Of a stretch of 64,000 nt of DNA, positions 25,859 to 34,844 are shown piece by piece. The stretch comes from Desulfoscipio geothermicus (GTDB taxonomy: Bacteria > Bacillota > Desulfotomaculia > Desulfotomaculales > Desulfallaceae), in contig JAENZP010000002.1 in assembly GCA_016841205.1 (NCBI GenBank), positions 124,001 to 188,000 on the forward strand, written 5' to 3'. The notes under the pieces are model-generated. The model was not told the origin of the DNA, ran no database searches, and worked only from the letters and a program-made list of their open reading frames with translations. The first letter of the stretch is position 1; each line of letters begins with the position of its first letter. The position numbers and the translations under genes were made by a program.

Positions 25859-26220
25859 TGCTCCCCTCAAAGTAGACAGTGAAAAAAATAAACTGTCATT
25901 TGAGAGGAGCATTTTTATGGGTCGACAGCCAAAGTTAACTAAAGAAATCAAGGTGGAAATCGTCCAACGATATTTACAAGGAGAGCGTCCAGGCCATTGA
26001 GTCGAATATATGGCTTCGAGTTTAGTTCCTTGAAAAATTAGGCTAAGAAATATCAGGAAAACTGAATTGCAGGGCTAACAAACCCGAGTAAAAATAAAAG
26101 TTGCACTCGAGAGTTAAAAAAGCAGGTTGTTGAGGCATATCTATCCGGAACAGGCTCCGAGTTAGATTTAGCTTTAAGATATGGCGTACCTTCTCGTCGA
26201 AAGAACTACCCCCATAGTGT
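25859..26220 (+). mobile_element. Degenerate IS3-family element (orfA remnants)
   Basis: The sequence starts with an IS3/IS150-type end (tgctcccctcaaagtagaca) that forms an imperfect inverted repeat with aactgtcatttgagaggagca. An ATG at 25917 opens a 27-codon transposase N-terminus (MGRQPKLTKEIKVEIVQRYL) that stops early. A second out-of-frame piece near 26100-26210 encodes the helix-turn-helix of OrfA (ELKKQVVEAYLSGTGSELDL). No orfB remains. The relic abuts the stop codon of the phosphotransferase gene. Confidence 0.65.
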
Positions 26221-28809
26221 TTACGATGAGCCTTGTGAATCAACGCCTTTGCTTATTACTATTCCTTTAGTCCCGTTTACAATTAGCCTCTCCCCATCTT
26301 TAAAGGTATGAATGCCAATCTTAGTTCCAAGGACAGCAGGTATTCCGTACTCCCTTGCTACAATAGCAGCATGTGATAAAGGTCCGCCTGTGTCTGCCAC
26401 TACTGCTGCAGCCAGAGCAAATAATGGTGTCCAGCTCGGATCAGTATACGGACAAACAAGAATCTCACCTTTTCTCAACTCACCAAACTCCTTAGCACTT
26501 CTAATAATACGAGCTGGGCCCTCAGCCAATCCTGGACTCCCTGCCTGTCCCTTAAGGCCCTCTCCTGTATTTTTTGAAGCCGTTTGGATCAAGGTGTTTT
26601 TCCATAAGGTTTGATTTATGGAAAAATTCCGCCGTCGCTCCCTAACAAGCTCCCTAATCTTGATTTTATTGTCTAACTTAGCTAATGAAAATTCAGGTAT
26701 CTCTTCCTTGGTGAGAAAGACAATTTCATTAGGCTGGGTAAGTAACTCCGCTCGGGTTAAACGTTCTCCTAATTCTCGGGTAACCAATCTGCCTGCCACA
26801 AATAACCGTTCTAATTCAAATAAAGTATCTTCGCGCAAGATATGATTTTCCCGGCATTGGAGATAGCTCCATTGAAAGAGCTTTTGCCAATTACCTTTTA
26901 GCCTGGCTTGGAAACCTTCAACCCATTTTTGGTGTTCATTTTTTCGTTCTTTCTCTTTCGCTTCCCGCTCCCGTAAGTTTGTATCTTGCATAGCAGCCCT
27001 AATGGTAACTAGTAAACGTCCGGGATTTTCCTTCCATGATTCACTATTAAACGGTTGATATGTTTTTTCTGTTCGGTAACCGTGTTCCGCAAGAAATAGA
27101 TTCAACTGTTCAAAAAATTTTCTTCCTGCCGTAGATTTGTTTAGGAACTCGAAAATACCCTTCCAATCCTCCGGAGCGCTCTCAAGAATTAATGCTTTGA
27201 TCGGGGGGGATTGCTCTGCTAATAACGCTAAACGAGTTAAGGCTCTGTCAATGACAGCCGTGCGGTAATCCAATCCTGTAGTTATCAAATCAACCGCTAA
27301 TGGACTCTGATGCTTTTTGCCAAATAATTTAAGCACTATGGATAAACAAAACATCGGTAAGATATTCAAATCCATCACGTAGAAAAAACGTCGTTTAATC
27401 ACCCGCTCAGCCAGAGCGAAAATCTGCTCAAAATATTTGAGCAATTCTTTATCCGAAACTGTTCCCCAGTTAAGTGTTTCAAAATAAGCCACTTTAGATT
27501 GAACTTCTTGCCTAATTTTGTCCCATTCTAGAGAATAAGCTGAATAATTTCTATTTTGCTTGAGCATGTTCCGGAAACTATATACAAGCTTAAAAGTTAG
27601 CCTGATTTTAGGAGGAATAAGCCTTATCCTCCCGTCATGCTCCAGGCAAATGATCTCTTTTGCCGTGGGGCCTTTCAGACCCAAACTAATACCCCTGTTA
27701 AGCAAAGCTTGATAACTTATAGTCACAACGTTATAATCCAAAGCCGTAGGAGCTTCAGGATAATGTTCGATCAGATCATCAATAATGAACCTTTGCAACC
27801 GGGAGGCTTTACCCTGGATTAAGGATTCCTGGTTTTTTCCCATAGTTGTAATTGGACGGGCCTGAAGTAAATAAAATTTTCCTTTTGCCCAGGCCCATTC
27901 AATGTCCTGGGGAACGCCATAGTATTTTTCTGCCTGGGATACCAATTCTCCAAGCTTTTTTAGCTGAGTGTTAGATAATGAAAATGAGTTTCTTCTTGAT
28001 TTATTTACATTAACAAGTTTGGTATGTCCCTTATCCCCAGCTATTAGCTCCCGCTCTTTTGTGCCTTTTTCCTTGCTTAAAATTGAGAAATCATTTTTGC
28101 GAAGTACAAAAGAATCCGGTATAACGCTCCCGGCCACCACCACCTCCCCCAGACCATACGCGGAAGTGATTAATACCTGGCTGACATTTTCGTTTAAGGG
28201 ATTAACACTGAAAGCCACTCCCGCCACTTCGGCTGCGACCATCTTTTGCACAACCACGGAAAGATAAACTTCTTCGTGGGAATATCCCTGTTGATTCCGG
28301 TAACTCATGGCCCGAGCCGTCCATAAAGAAGCCCAGCATTTACGGACGTGGAAAAGAACATCATCTACTCCCCTAATATGCAAATAGGTTTCTTGTTGCC
28401 CAGCAAAGCTGGCATTCGGCAGATCTTCGGCCGTAGCGGATGAGCGTACCGCAACTGCAGGCTGGGTAGAATGCTCTGAATCACCCAGTTGCAAATAAGC
28501 AGATCGGATTTCCTCAGCGATCTGAAGCGGTATCGTCTGTGTTTCAATGCGTGCCCTAATTTCAGCTGATTTCATCTCAATATCCAGTGTCTGCTCCCAT
28601 TTAATCGTCGAGATAATTCGATTAATCTCGCTCTGTAAGTCACCCTCCGTTAATAAACGCTGATAAGCTTTAATACTGATACAAAATCCAGACGGCACCT
28701 GAAAGCCCGCTTTGATAAGTTCTCCTAAATTTGCACCCTTACCACCCACTTGATTCAAATTTTCCTTGCCAATTTTATCAAAAGGTAAAATATAAATTGA
28801 ATCAAACAC
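26221..28809 (-). CDS. Rifamycin-phosphotransferase-like / PEP-synthase-like enzyme, divergent
   Basis: The 862-residue protein shares the RPH architecture of the gene at 378: ATP-grasp domain (QVGGKGANLGEL near 20, SSATAEDLPNASFAGQQETY near 120, DIEWAWAKGKFYLLQARPIT near 310), a large central region, and a C-terminal phosphohistidine domain (GGPLSHAAIVAREYGIP, His813). The PEP/pyruvate barrel is missing, which argues against gluconeogenic PEP synthase. The central region, which sets acceptor specificity in RPH, does not resemble the first copy. A GTG start follows GGAGGAGG. It lies 39 nt downstream of a drug-exporter gene and is probably in its operon, so an ATP-dependent phosphotransferase acting on an antibiotic or other hydroxylated compound is a reasonable inference. 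Substrate unknown. Confidence 0.82.
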   Translation of the reverse strand: MFDSIYILPFDKIGKENLNQVGGKGANLGELIKAGFQVPSGFCISIKAYQRLLTEGDLQSEINRIISTIKWEQTLDIEMKSAEIRARIETQTIPLQIAEEIRSAYLQLGDSEHSTQPAVAVRSSATAEDLPNASFAGQQETYLHIRGVDDVLFHVRKCWASLWTARAMSYRNQQGYSHEEVYLSVVVQKMVAAEVAGVAFSVNPLNENVSQVLITSAYGLGEVVVAGSVIPDSFVLRKNDFSILSKEKGTKERELIAGDKGHTKLVNVNKSRRNSFSLSNTQLKKLGELVSQAEKYYGVPQDIEWAWAKGKFYLLQARPITTMGKNQESLIQGKASRLQRFIIDDLIEHYPEAPTALDYNVVTISYQALLNRGISLGLKGPTAKEIICLEHDGRIRLIPPKIRLTFKLVYSFRNMLKQNRNYSAYSLEWDKIRQEVQSKVAYFETLNWGTVSDKELLKYFEQIFALAERVIKRRFFYVMDLNILPMFCLSIVLKLFGKKHQSPLAVDLITTGLDYRTAVIDRALTRLALLAEQSPPIKALILESAPEDWKGIFEFLNKSTAGRKFFEQLNLFLAEHGYRTEKTYQPFNSESWKENPGRLLVTIRAAMQDTNLREREAKEKERKNEHQKWVEGFQARLKGNWQKLFQWSYLQCRENHILREDTLFELERLFVAGRLVTRELGERLTRAELLTQPNEIVFLTKEEIPEFSLAKLDNKIKIRELVRERRRNFSINQTLWKNTLIQTASKNTGEGLKGQAGSPGLAEGPARIIRSAKEFGELRKGEILVCPYTDPSWTPLFALAAAVVADTGGPLSHAAIVAREYGIPAVLGTKIGIHTFKDGERLIVNGTKGIVISKGVDSQGSS

Positions 28810-28848
28810 AAAAATCCTCCTCCCTCATTCCACAGCCATAAACCTGAT

Positions 28849-30237
28849 TCAATGAACGTGTTCTTGTTTCATTCCCCCTTTGAACATGAATCCGATAATT
28901 AAAGCCACCCCGGCTCCGACCATTAGCAATAAATAAACGGCTGTAAAAACAGGCTGTCCAAGGAAGGTTCCATACCCATACACAGCTTTTGGCGTAACAA
29001 CATTCGTAAATACAGGCACCCCAATTGCACCGCCAATGTTTCTTCCCAGTTGCACAAGCCCTCCAGCCACTGCTCGTTGATTTTTTGAAACGGCATTTTG
29101 AGAAATTAATAATAATATCGGGAAAATCCCCCCTAAACCTAATCCGGTAATGAAGATTATGACGATAAGTAGGCTATAAGAAAGAAGGATTTGACTGGCT
29201 GCCCATAATAGAGCAAAACCGCAGAGTGTTACTGTCCACCCGTATATCATCAAGTGAGCATAGTCGAATTTTTTACTTAACGAGCTTACAAGAATCCCGC
29301 CGCTCCCCAGGCCCAAAGTCAGCGAGATTAGCAATTTTCCACCTTGCCAGGCGCTTTGACCAAAAATAAACTGCCCATAGAGCGGTAAGATCATAATGAT
29401 TCCGTACATCAAAGCCCCAAACAGCAAAGTGATAAGCAACACCGGTTTAATGTTGACTGCCCGAAGCAAACGGGCCGAAATAACCGGATCAGGATGCCTC
29501 TTTTCCTGCCAAAGCAAAATTACAAAGACAACGACACTGTTCAAAATGAATAAGGCTGATTGCCAGGACAATAAGGCATACTTTCCAATCTCTTGACTAC
29601 CCAGAATGATTAATACCGTTAAAGCACCTAATAAGAGTGCCCCCGATACATCCATACTTCGCCAATTCAATCCAGAGCTATTTTCAGTGTTATCTAAACC
29701 TAGAGCAATCATTATTAGGGCCAATAGGCCAATAGGCAAATTCGCATAAAATGCCCACTGCCACCCCCAATAATCGGCAATTACACCACCCACTAACGGT
29801 CCGGTAACATTGGCTAATACTTGCGCAGCAGCTAAAATTCCCAGCCACTTACCCCTCTCTTCATTGGAGAATAAGTCACTTATTAAAGCCAGTGCTGCAG
29901 GAGCTACTGCTCCTGCCCCTAATCCCTGTAGAATACGACTGGCTATCAAGTAGCCCATTGAATGGACACTCCCACTAAGAGCTGAACCTATTAAAAACAA
30001 AGTTAAACCGTACAAATAAAGAGGCCTACGTCCGTATAAATCCGCCAATTTTGAAAATAGAGGGATTGATATTGATGAGGCGATCATATAACTACTGAAA
30101 ACCCATCCATATAAATCCACATCTCCAAGATCCCTAGTTGCGATAGGTAGTACTGTAGCTACGATCGTTTGCATAAGCACTGAAGACATCATCCCGAGCA
30201 TAATGCCGCTGAAGGCGAATACTTTTTGATGTTTCAT
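28849..30237 (-). CDS. MFS drug exporter, DHA2 (EmrB/QacA-like) family
   Basis: A 462-residue polytopic membrane protein with MFS motif A (KLADLYGRRPLYLYG) and the antiporter motif C (VLANVTGPLVGGVIADYWGW), and about 14 hydrophobic segments, the DHA2 pattern. Relatives export drugs in exchange for protons. The N-terminal motif D1-like VLMQTIVATVLPIATRDLG also fits. Upstream (30306-30347) is a perfect palindrome, then a TetR gene; downstream is a phosphotransferase-like gene. The ribosome site is weak (TATAGGG directly before ATG). Confidence 0.9.
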   Translation of the reverse strand: MKHQKVFAFSGIMLGMMSSVLMQTIVATVLPIATRDLGDVDLYGWVFSSYMIASSISIPLFSKLADLYGRRPLYLYGLTLFLIGSALSGSVHSMGYLIASRILQGLGAGAVAPAALALISDLFSNEERGKWLGILAAAQVLANVTGPLVGGVIADYWGWQWAFYANLPIGLLALIMIALGLDNTENSSGLNWRSMDVSGALLLGALTVLIILGSQEIGKYALLSWQSALFILNSVVVFVILLWQEKRHPDPVISARLLRAVNIKPVLLITLLFGALMYGIIMILPLYGQFIFGQSAWQGGKLLISLTLGLGSGGILVSSLSKKFDYAHLMIYGWTVTLCGFALLWAASQILLSYSLLIVIIFITGLGLGGIFPILLLISQNAVSKNQRAVAGGLVQLGRNIGGAIGVPVFTNVVTPKAVYGYGTFLGQPVFTAVYLLLMVGAGVALIIGFMFKGGMKQEHVH

Positions 30238-30305
30238 CCCTATACCAACTTCTTTCTATTTTCTCTTATTTCTTTGTGTACTTGGCAGAGAGAATTATAT
30301 CTAAA

Positions 30306-30347
30306 ATATAATGACCATGGTACATTATTATACCATGGTCATTATAT
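30306..30347. promoter_or_regulatory. Perfect palindromic operator for the TetR regulator
   Basis: atataatgaccatggta and its exact reverse complement are separated by 8 nt, giving 17-bp arms with an inner ccatgg in each. The site overlaps possible -10 boxes (TATAAT) for the exporter gene on the minus strand and lies 69 nt before its start, immediately past the end of tetR. Size and symmetry fit a TetR-family operator, possibly bound by two dimers. Confidence 0.75.
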
Positions 30348-30396
30348 CAGATCGTATTTTTTTACTCAATATTTTTTTAACGTTTGGCAAAGCATT

Positions 30397-31008
30397 TTAC
30401 TGGATGGAAACTCCGGCAAAAATAAGCTCTAAACGGTCTGCCAGTTCCTTACCTAGTGGTTGTCTCGTTTCATTTTCCAGCCATTGAAACAAAGTATAAA
30501 AGTAAGAGCTCACAAATAAGTCAGCTGCTTGCTCCGGTAGAAAATCTGGTCGAAACTCACCTTGCTGCTGCCCTTCTGCTAAAATCGATATAAATGAATC
30601 CCTTAAAATACACTGGCTTTCCTTTTCCTTGTTCATGCTTATCGATTGTTTATTAAACATTTCTCTGGTAATTAAAGCGGTAATTTCTTTATTGCGCTCA
30701 TTTTCTTCGCTTAAAATATGAAAGATACGCAATATTTTTTCTTTATTACTTTGAAGATTTGACACTTCCCTAGAAAGCATCTCCTGAAGCATTTCGACCC
30801 GCTGTTCACCCAAAAAACAAAGAACAGCTTCTTTAGTGGGAAAATGATTAAAAAAAGTCCCTTTAGCAACATCCGCCCTAGCAGTGATTTGTTCTATCGT
30901 AGTTTTTTCATAACCTTGTGCTAAAAATAGATCAACTGCCACTTTAAAAATTTTTGCTTTTGTTTCAGCCCTTCTACGGTCAAACCGAGTTTCTTTTTCT
31001 TTAGTCAT
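30397..31008 (-). CDS. TetR-family transcriptional regulator
   Basis: A 203-residue protein with a canonical TetR N-terminus: KIFKVAVDLFLAQGYEKTTIEQITARADVAKGTFFNHFPTKE split over residues 19-60, containing the helix-turn-helix, followed by an all-helical ligand-binding domain of no specific family. It is encoded upstream of and codirectional with the MFS exporter, with the palindromic operator between, so ligand-relieved repression of the exporter and phosphotransferase genes is the simplest model. The ATG is preceded by AGGAAGGGAC. Confidence 0.92.
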   Translation of the reverse strand: MTKEKETRFDRRRAETKAKIFKVAVDLFLAQGYEKTTIEQITARADVAKGTFFNHFPTKEAVLCFLGEQRVEMLQEMLSREVSNLQSNKEKILRIFHILSEENERNKEITALITREMFNKQSISMNKEKESQCILRDSFISILAEGQQQGEFRPDFLPEQAADLFVSSYFYTLFQWLENETRQPLGKELADRLELIFAGVSIQ

Positions 31009-31511
31009 ACTGTCCCTTCCTCGTAAAAAATGGCCAAATACATTTCTAAACTCCGGTCATTATAACAAATATATACTTAGAAGACAATTTGCGTCCGTTT
31101 ATACGCCTTGTCACTAAGCTTCTTCCCTCATCAACACGACTGTCTGTCGACGTGTATCTTCAGCTAAAGTAATATAAAATTTATCACATAAATACAGGCC
31201 CAATTAATATATATAACTGTTGCCTCCGTAAAGCTAGCTCCAAAATGCAATTATATGTTTTGAATATAATTCTTCTAGAAATAAATAGATAACTTTGTGT
31301 CGGTTCATTGTCAATATTTCATCAATAATAATTCTATACAATTGTACTTAATATGTGTGCACTATGAAGAGTGATTGGTAAATTTAAAGAAACCGCCTTC
31401 GGCGAGTTATTAAAATAGTATAAAATAAAAGGGGGAGGGAGGTATATATAAAATCAGAACAAAGTTCTCTAATTTTTTCTAAACTTTAACTAATAGAGGG
31501 GGGTTATTTTA
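31009..31511. other. AT-rich intergenic region, no gene recognised
   Basis: This 503-nt gap lies between divergent tetR and the DUF6765 gene. It has no ORF with a ribosome site. A small GC hairpin (cgccttcggcg) occurs near 31393, about 120 nt before the DUF6765 start, and a purine-rich tract (gggggagggagg) near 31430. Promoters for both flanking genes are presumed here. Confidence 0.4.
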
Positions 31512-32747
31512 TTGGAAAAGGATTTACATTACTACGGAACCTATACAGCTGCAATTTTAGCAGGATATAATGAACAAGACGCTCAAACAATTTCTTATGC
31601 AGCACAATATGTGGACGACTCAACACTATACCAAATTAATTCAACATTAAATATAAGTCAAATTCATACTATTGAGGAATATATATCAATGACGCCCGAA
31701 AGGTGGCAAGAACTAGCTGGGATTGACTTTGTTCCAATTATTACTAGCCAAACAAATACTGAAATATTTTTTAGTAATGTTAAAAGCAATTTTACTAGCG
31801 ATGCTGAAAATGAGTTAAGAAAGATTTGGTGTCCGTTTCATTTTTTACCTGGAAATTTTGATACTAATACTGCAAAAAGGATTCATTACAATGGATGCCA
31901 AGATTACGAATCTATTATTTATAAATGGAAATATGGGTTGCGCTCACAATGGGAATTAAACCTATTGTGTCAGAAATCGTCATCAATGGTTCAATTTATG
32001 ATTGATGACATTATTAATAATCAATTACTTGATGCAAATGTAAAAAAAGTTCTGATTGGAATAAGGATGCATGTACTGGCTGATACATGGTCACATATGT
32101 GGTATGCAGGGACACCGTCATGGTGTATGAATGAAGCAGCACAGAACGTATATAACAATACAAACGGGAAGCATGATAAAGTAAGTTGGGGACTACTTCC
32201 AGGGCAGGAAGTTTCTACCCCACCATCTGTATCGTTCTATTCCGCTGCGTATTTAGGCCATGGGCGAATGGGACATTTACCTGACCTACCTTGGCTTGAA
32301 TATCAATACAAACCTCAATGGTCATCAGATGATCTTTTTAAAAGCAATCCGTCTGATTTCCTCACTGGCGTTAAACAAATGGTAACTGCCTTGAAATGCA
32401 TACGTGAAAACAAACCATTTAACGTGGAGAACTTAGACAATACTCTGGATATAAATACTATCTCAAACATATATGCTATTCTTAGTAAAGAACAAAATTT
32501 AGGGATTTCAGATGAAGGTAGGCTAAAAGAGCGTTGTAGCCTATGGAAAGAAAATATTTCACAGGGCATTATTACACAAGGGAATAGGAATGTACCGGAA
32601 GATTATAATCCTGACACATGGAACAAAGACAATCCTAACTTCAAGAACTTTCATATTGCTGCGAAATATCATCAGGACAGTATTATTGGAGAGCTTGCAA
32701 ATAATGGCATTGACCTTTGCGATCCTCCACCATATGATGGATATTAA
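31512..32747 (+). CDS. DUF6765-like protein with phospholipase C-type His/Asp motif
   Basis: The 411-residue protein begins DLHYYGTYTAAILAGYNEQDA and QYVDDS, which fits DUF6765. The motif HVLADTWSHMWYAG (His187, His195) is like the metal-binding HxxAD-xxSH helix in zinc-dependent phospholipase C / S1-P1-like folds, so a metal-dependent hydrolase is possible but unproven. No signal peptide is present. The start is TTG after GAGGGGGG. The gene lies 62 nt before an unknown ORF with its own strong ribosome site, and a terminator follows that ORF, so the two form a likely transcription unit. Confidence 0.72.
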   Translation: MEKDLHYYGTYTAAILAGYNEQDAQTISYAAQYVDDSTLYQINSTLNISQIHTIEEYISMTPERWQELAGIDFVPIITSQTNTEIFFSNVKSNFTSDAENELRKIWCPFHFLPGNFDTNTAKRIHYNGCQDYESIIYKWKYGLRSQWELNLLCQKSSSMVQFMIDDIINNQLLDANVKKVLIGIRMHVLADTWSHMWYAGTPSWCMNEAAQNVYNNTNGKHDKVSWGLLPGQEVSTPPSVSFYSAAYLGHGRMGHLPDLPWLEYQYKPQWSSDDLFKSNPSDFLTGVKQMVTALKCIRENKPFNVENLDNTLDINTISNIYAILSKEQNLGISDEGRLKERCSLWKENISQGIITQGNRNVPEDYNPDTWNKDNPNFKNFHIAAKYHQDSIIGELANNGIDLCDPPPYDGY

Positions 32748-32809
32748 AAAATATTCAATTTAAAACCACTCGAGCTTATATAAATCAAATATTATAGGAG
32801 GAATCAAGT

Positions 32810-33409
32810 ATGGATGGTACAAAAGATTCTTCATTGAATATATATATAAAGGCCCAATCACAAGCAACAAAATGGCCTATCGAGGTAAGTGCAATTCCCC
32901 CGGTGATTACAATCGGAAGTCAGAATATAACACCGTCAGTGCCCCCAACTTCACCTGTGGGTTATCAGGCAGTTATTCTAGCCGACCCTAGATATTCGTC
33001 CCAGACAATTCTTTTTAATGGCTATTTTAATTTGGATGTTTCTCAGTCTTGGTATAATAACTACAGGAAAATGTATGATACAATGTTAAACGAAATTAGT
33101 TGTAGTCAATATTCTGTACAGAATAATGTTCTCATTTTATGCTCTTTTGGTATTGGCAATAATATTCCACCTACAGCATCAATGTACGAATATTTGCTTA
33201 CCAATGGTTCGGGAAGCAATCTGACTTATTGGGAGAATCACTGTGATCCTGGTAGTCAAATGAGCAATCCAGATTGGTGGATGGTACTTCCAGTTAACTA
33301 CATTTTAGTAGGCCGTTTTGGGTCAGGTCCAGTTGGTAGTTATGAAAAATATGAGCGTTCACCAGATTGGTACGGTCAAATAGTAACAGAACTTGTGTGC
33401 AGTATATAA
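32810..33409 (+). CDS. Hypothetical protein paired with the DUF6765 gene
   Basis: I do not recognise this 199-residue protein. ATAGGAGGAATCAAGT before the ATG is an excellent ribosome site. It has no signal peptide or membrane helix, is rich in Ser, Tyr, Asn and Pro, and contains an ordered-looking region with VGYQAVILADPRYSSQTILF and VLILCSFGIGNNIPPTASMY, then WMVLPVNYILVGRFGSGP. The alternating hydrophobic pattern suggests a beta-rich or alpha/beta fold. Its only clear neighbour in the unit is the DUF6765 gene, so they probably act together. Confidence 0.72.
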   Translation: MDGTKDSSLNIYIKAQSQATKWPIEVSAIPPVITIGSQNITPSVPPTSPVGYQAVILADPRYSSQTILFNGYFNLDVSQSWYNNYRKMYDTMLNEISCSQYSVQNNVLILCSFGIGNNIPPTASMYEYLLTNGSGSNLTYWENHCDPGSQMSNPDWWMVLPVNYILVGRFGSGPVGSYEKYERSPDWYGQIVTELVCSI

Positions 33410-33423
33410 TCTTAAAAAGCGAT

Positions 33424-33453
33424 AACCTGCCAACCGAAGGCAGGTATTTTTTT
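33424..33453 (+). terminator. Rho-independent terminator
   Basis: Stem acctgcc / ggcaggt with a 7-nt loop followed by attttttt, 15 nt after the stop codon of the unknown partner gene. It closes the two-gene DUF6765 unit. Confidence 0.9.
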
Positions 33454-33582
33454 GAAGAATATTTTATTTTTTAAAACTTGGATTGTGAATTCTTGTATTA
33501 TTAAGTTCACTTTTAATTACTGCAAAAAACCCTAATCCATGAAAATAAATAAAAGATTATTGATAATGAAGGGTAGACCCAA

Positions 33583-34776
33583 ATGACGTGTGATATTTTA
33601 ATTGTCGGTCAGGCAGGCAAACCTACAGGATTTGCCCGTGTTCTTGAAACTATCGCTTTCCACCTACAAAACCATTTCAATATCGTTTATTTTGGACACA
33701 ACTATTATGACGTTAAAAAAAACAGAAATTATATTAACAGAAATTATATTTTTGAACCTAATAGAATCATTGGGGATATTATGGGAGTCATTCAGCTTCC
33801 AGTCATTATCCAAAGATATAAACCTAAAATTATTTTCATGTGTCATGATTATTGGTTTTATGCTGTACATCGCGAAAATCTGAAGAGACTAGGGTTTGAC
33901 CGAAAGGTAATATATTACTGTCCTGTAGACGAATGTACACCAGATAAGAAACGCGCCGAGGTTTTAAGTGATGTCCCGCTGCTTGTTTTGTATACTAATT
34001 ATGCAAGGCAAACCTTTCTTAAGGAATGGAATTTGGCGTTACAAGAGACTGGAAATTCAATGCCCAGGATTGAAATCATTCCTCATGGCGTGGATACAGC
34101 AAAATTCTATCCGTTGAAGGGTGGAAAATTGGAAGCAAGACATGCTTTATTTCCAGGTAGGAATGATATGGAAGATGCTTTTATCGTATTAAATGCCAAT
34201 AGGAACAGCCCTAGGAAAAGGATAGACCTTACTATGGAAGGGTTTTCTGAATTCGCAAGGGGGAAAAACCGTAATATCTACCTCTACCTTCATATGGGAG
34301 CTGTTGATTGTGGAATTGACATATTTGAATATGCAAAAAAACTTGGAATTCATGATCGGATTATTCTTAGTAACCCTGAAGGAGACATTCCGGATATCAG
34401 TGATGAGCAGTTAAATTTAATATACAATGCATGTGATGTTGGAGTGAATACCTCTACAGGAGAAGGCTGGGGCCTAATTTCTCTTGAACATGCAGCCACA
34501 GGAGCGTGTCAGATTATACCAAACCATACTTCCTGTTCAGAAATTTGGAATGGCTATGGATTTCTCATAGACATTGAAGATCAGAACATGGAAGGTATAA
34601 TTAGCATAAAACATCTCTCATTGCTCTTATCAAAGCTTTATGAAAATCCGGCTCTTCTTGAAGAGTGGTCAGAAAAAGCATTATTTCGAGCAAACATGCC
34701 TGCCTTTTCATGGGAAAATATCTGCAAGCAGTGGGAAAAGGTCTTTGATGAATTTTGTAGGGAATCTGTAAGGTAA
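33583..34776 (+). CDS. Family 4 (GT-B) glycosyltransferase
   Basis: The 397-residue protein has the GT-B two-domain layout: an N-terminal glycine-rich opening (VGQAGKPTGFARVLE), a hinge IIPHGVDTAKFYP near residue 170, a core strand NANRNSPRKRIDL, and the retaining GT4 E-x7-E motif in TGEGWGLISLEHAATGA. It would transfer a sugar from a nucleotide donor at the cytoplasmic face; the acceptor is unknown. No other polysaccharide genes surround it. A terminator separates it from the DUF6765 unit upstream. The ribosome site (GAAGGG) is modest. Confidence 0.88.
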   Translation: MTCDILIVGQAGKPTGFARVLETIAFHLQNHFNIVYFGHNYYDVKKNRNYINRNYIFEPNRIIGDIMGVIQLPVIIQRYKPKIIFMCHDYWFYAVHRENLKRLGFDRKVIYYCPVDECTPDKKRAEVLSDVPLLVLYTNYARQTFLKEWNLALQETGNSMPRIEIIPHGVDTAKFYPLKGGKLEARHALFPGRNDMEDAFIVLNANRNSPRKRIDLTMEGFSEFARGKNRNIYLYLHMGAVDCGIDIFEYAKKLGIHDRIILSNPEGDIPDISDEQLNLIYNACDVGVNTSTGEGWGLISLEHAATGACQIIPNHTSCSEIWNGYGFLIDIEDQNMEGIISIKHLSLLLSKLYENPALLEEWSEKALFRANMPAFSWENICKQWEKVFDEFCRESVR

Positions 34777-34844
34777 ATAACTCCTAATATGTAATGCGGG
34801 TGGCTTATCTTTAATAATTTTTGAGGTATGCTCCATCATAGCTC

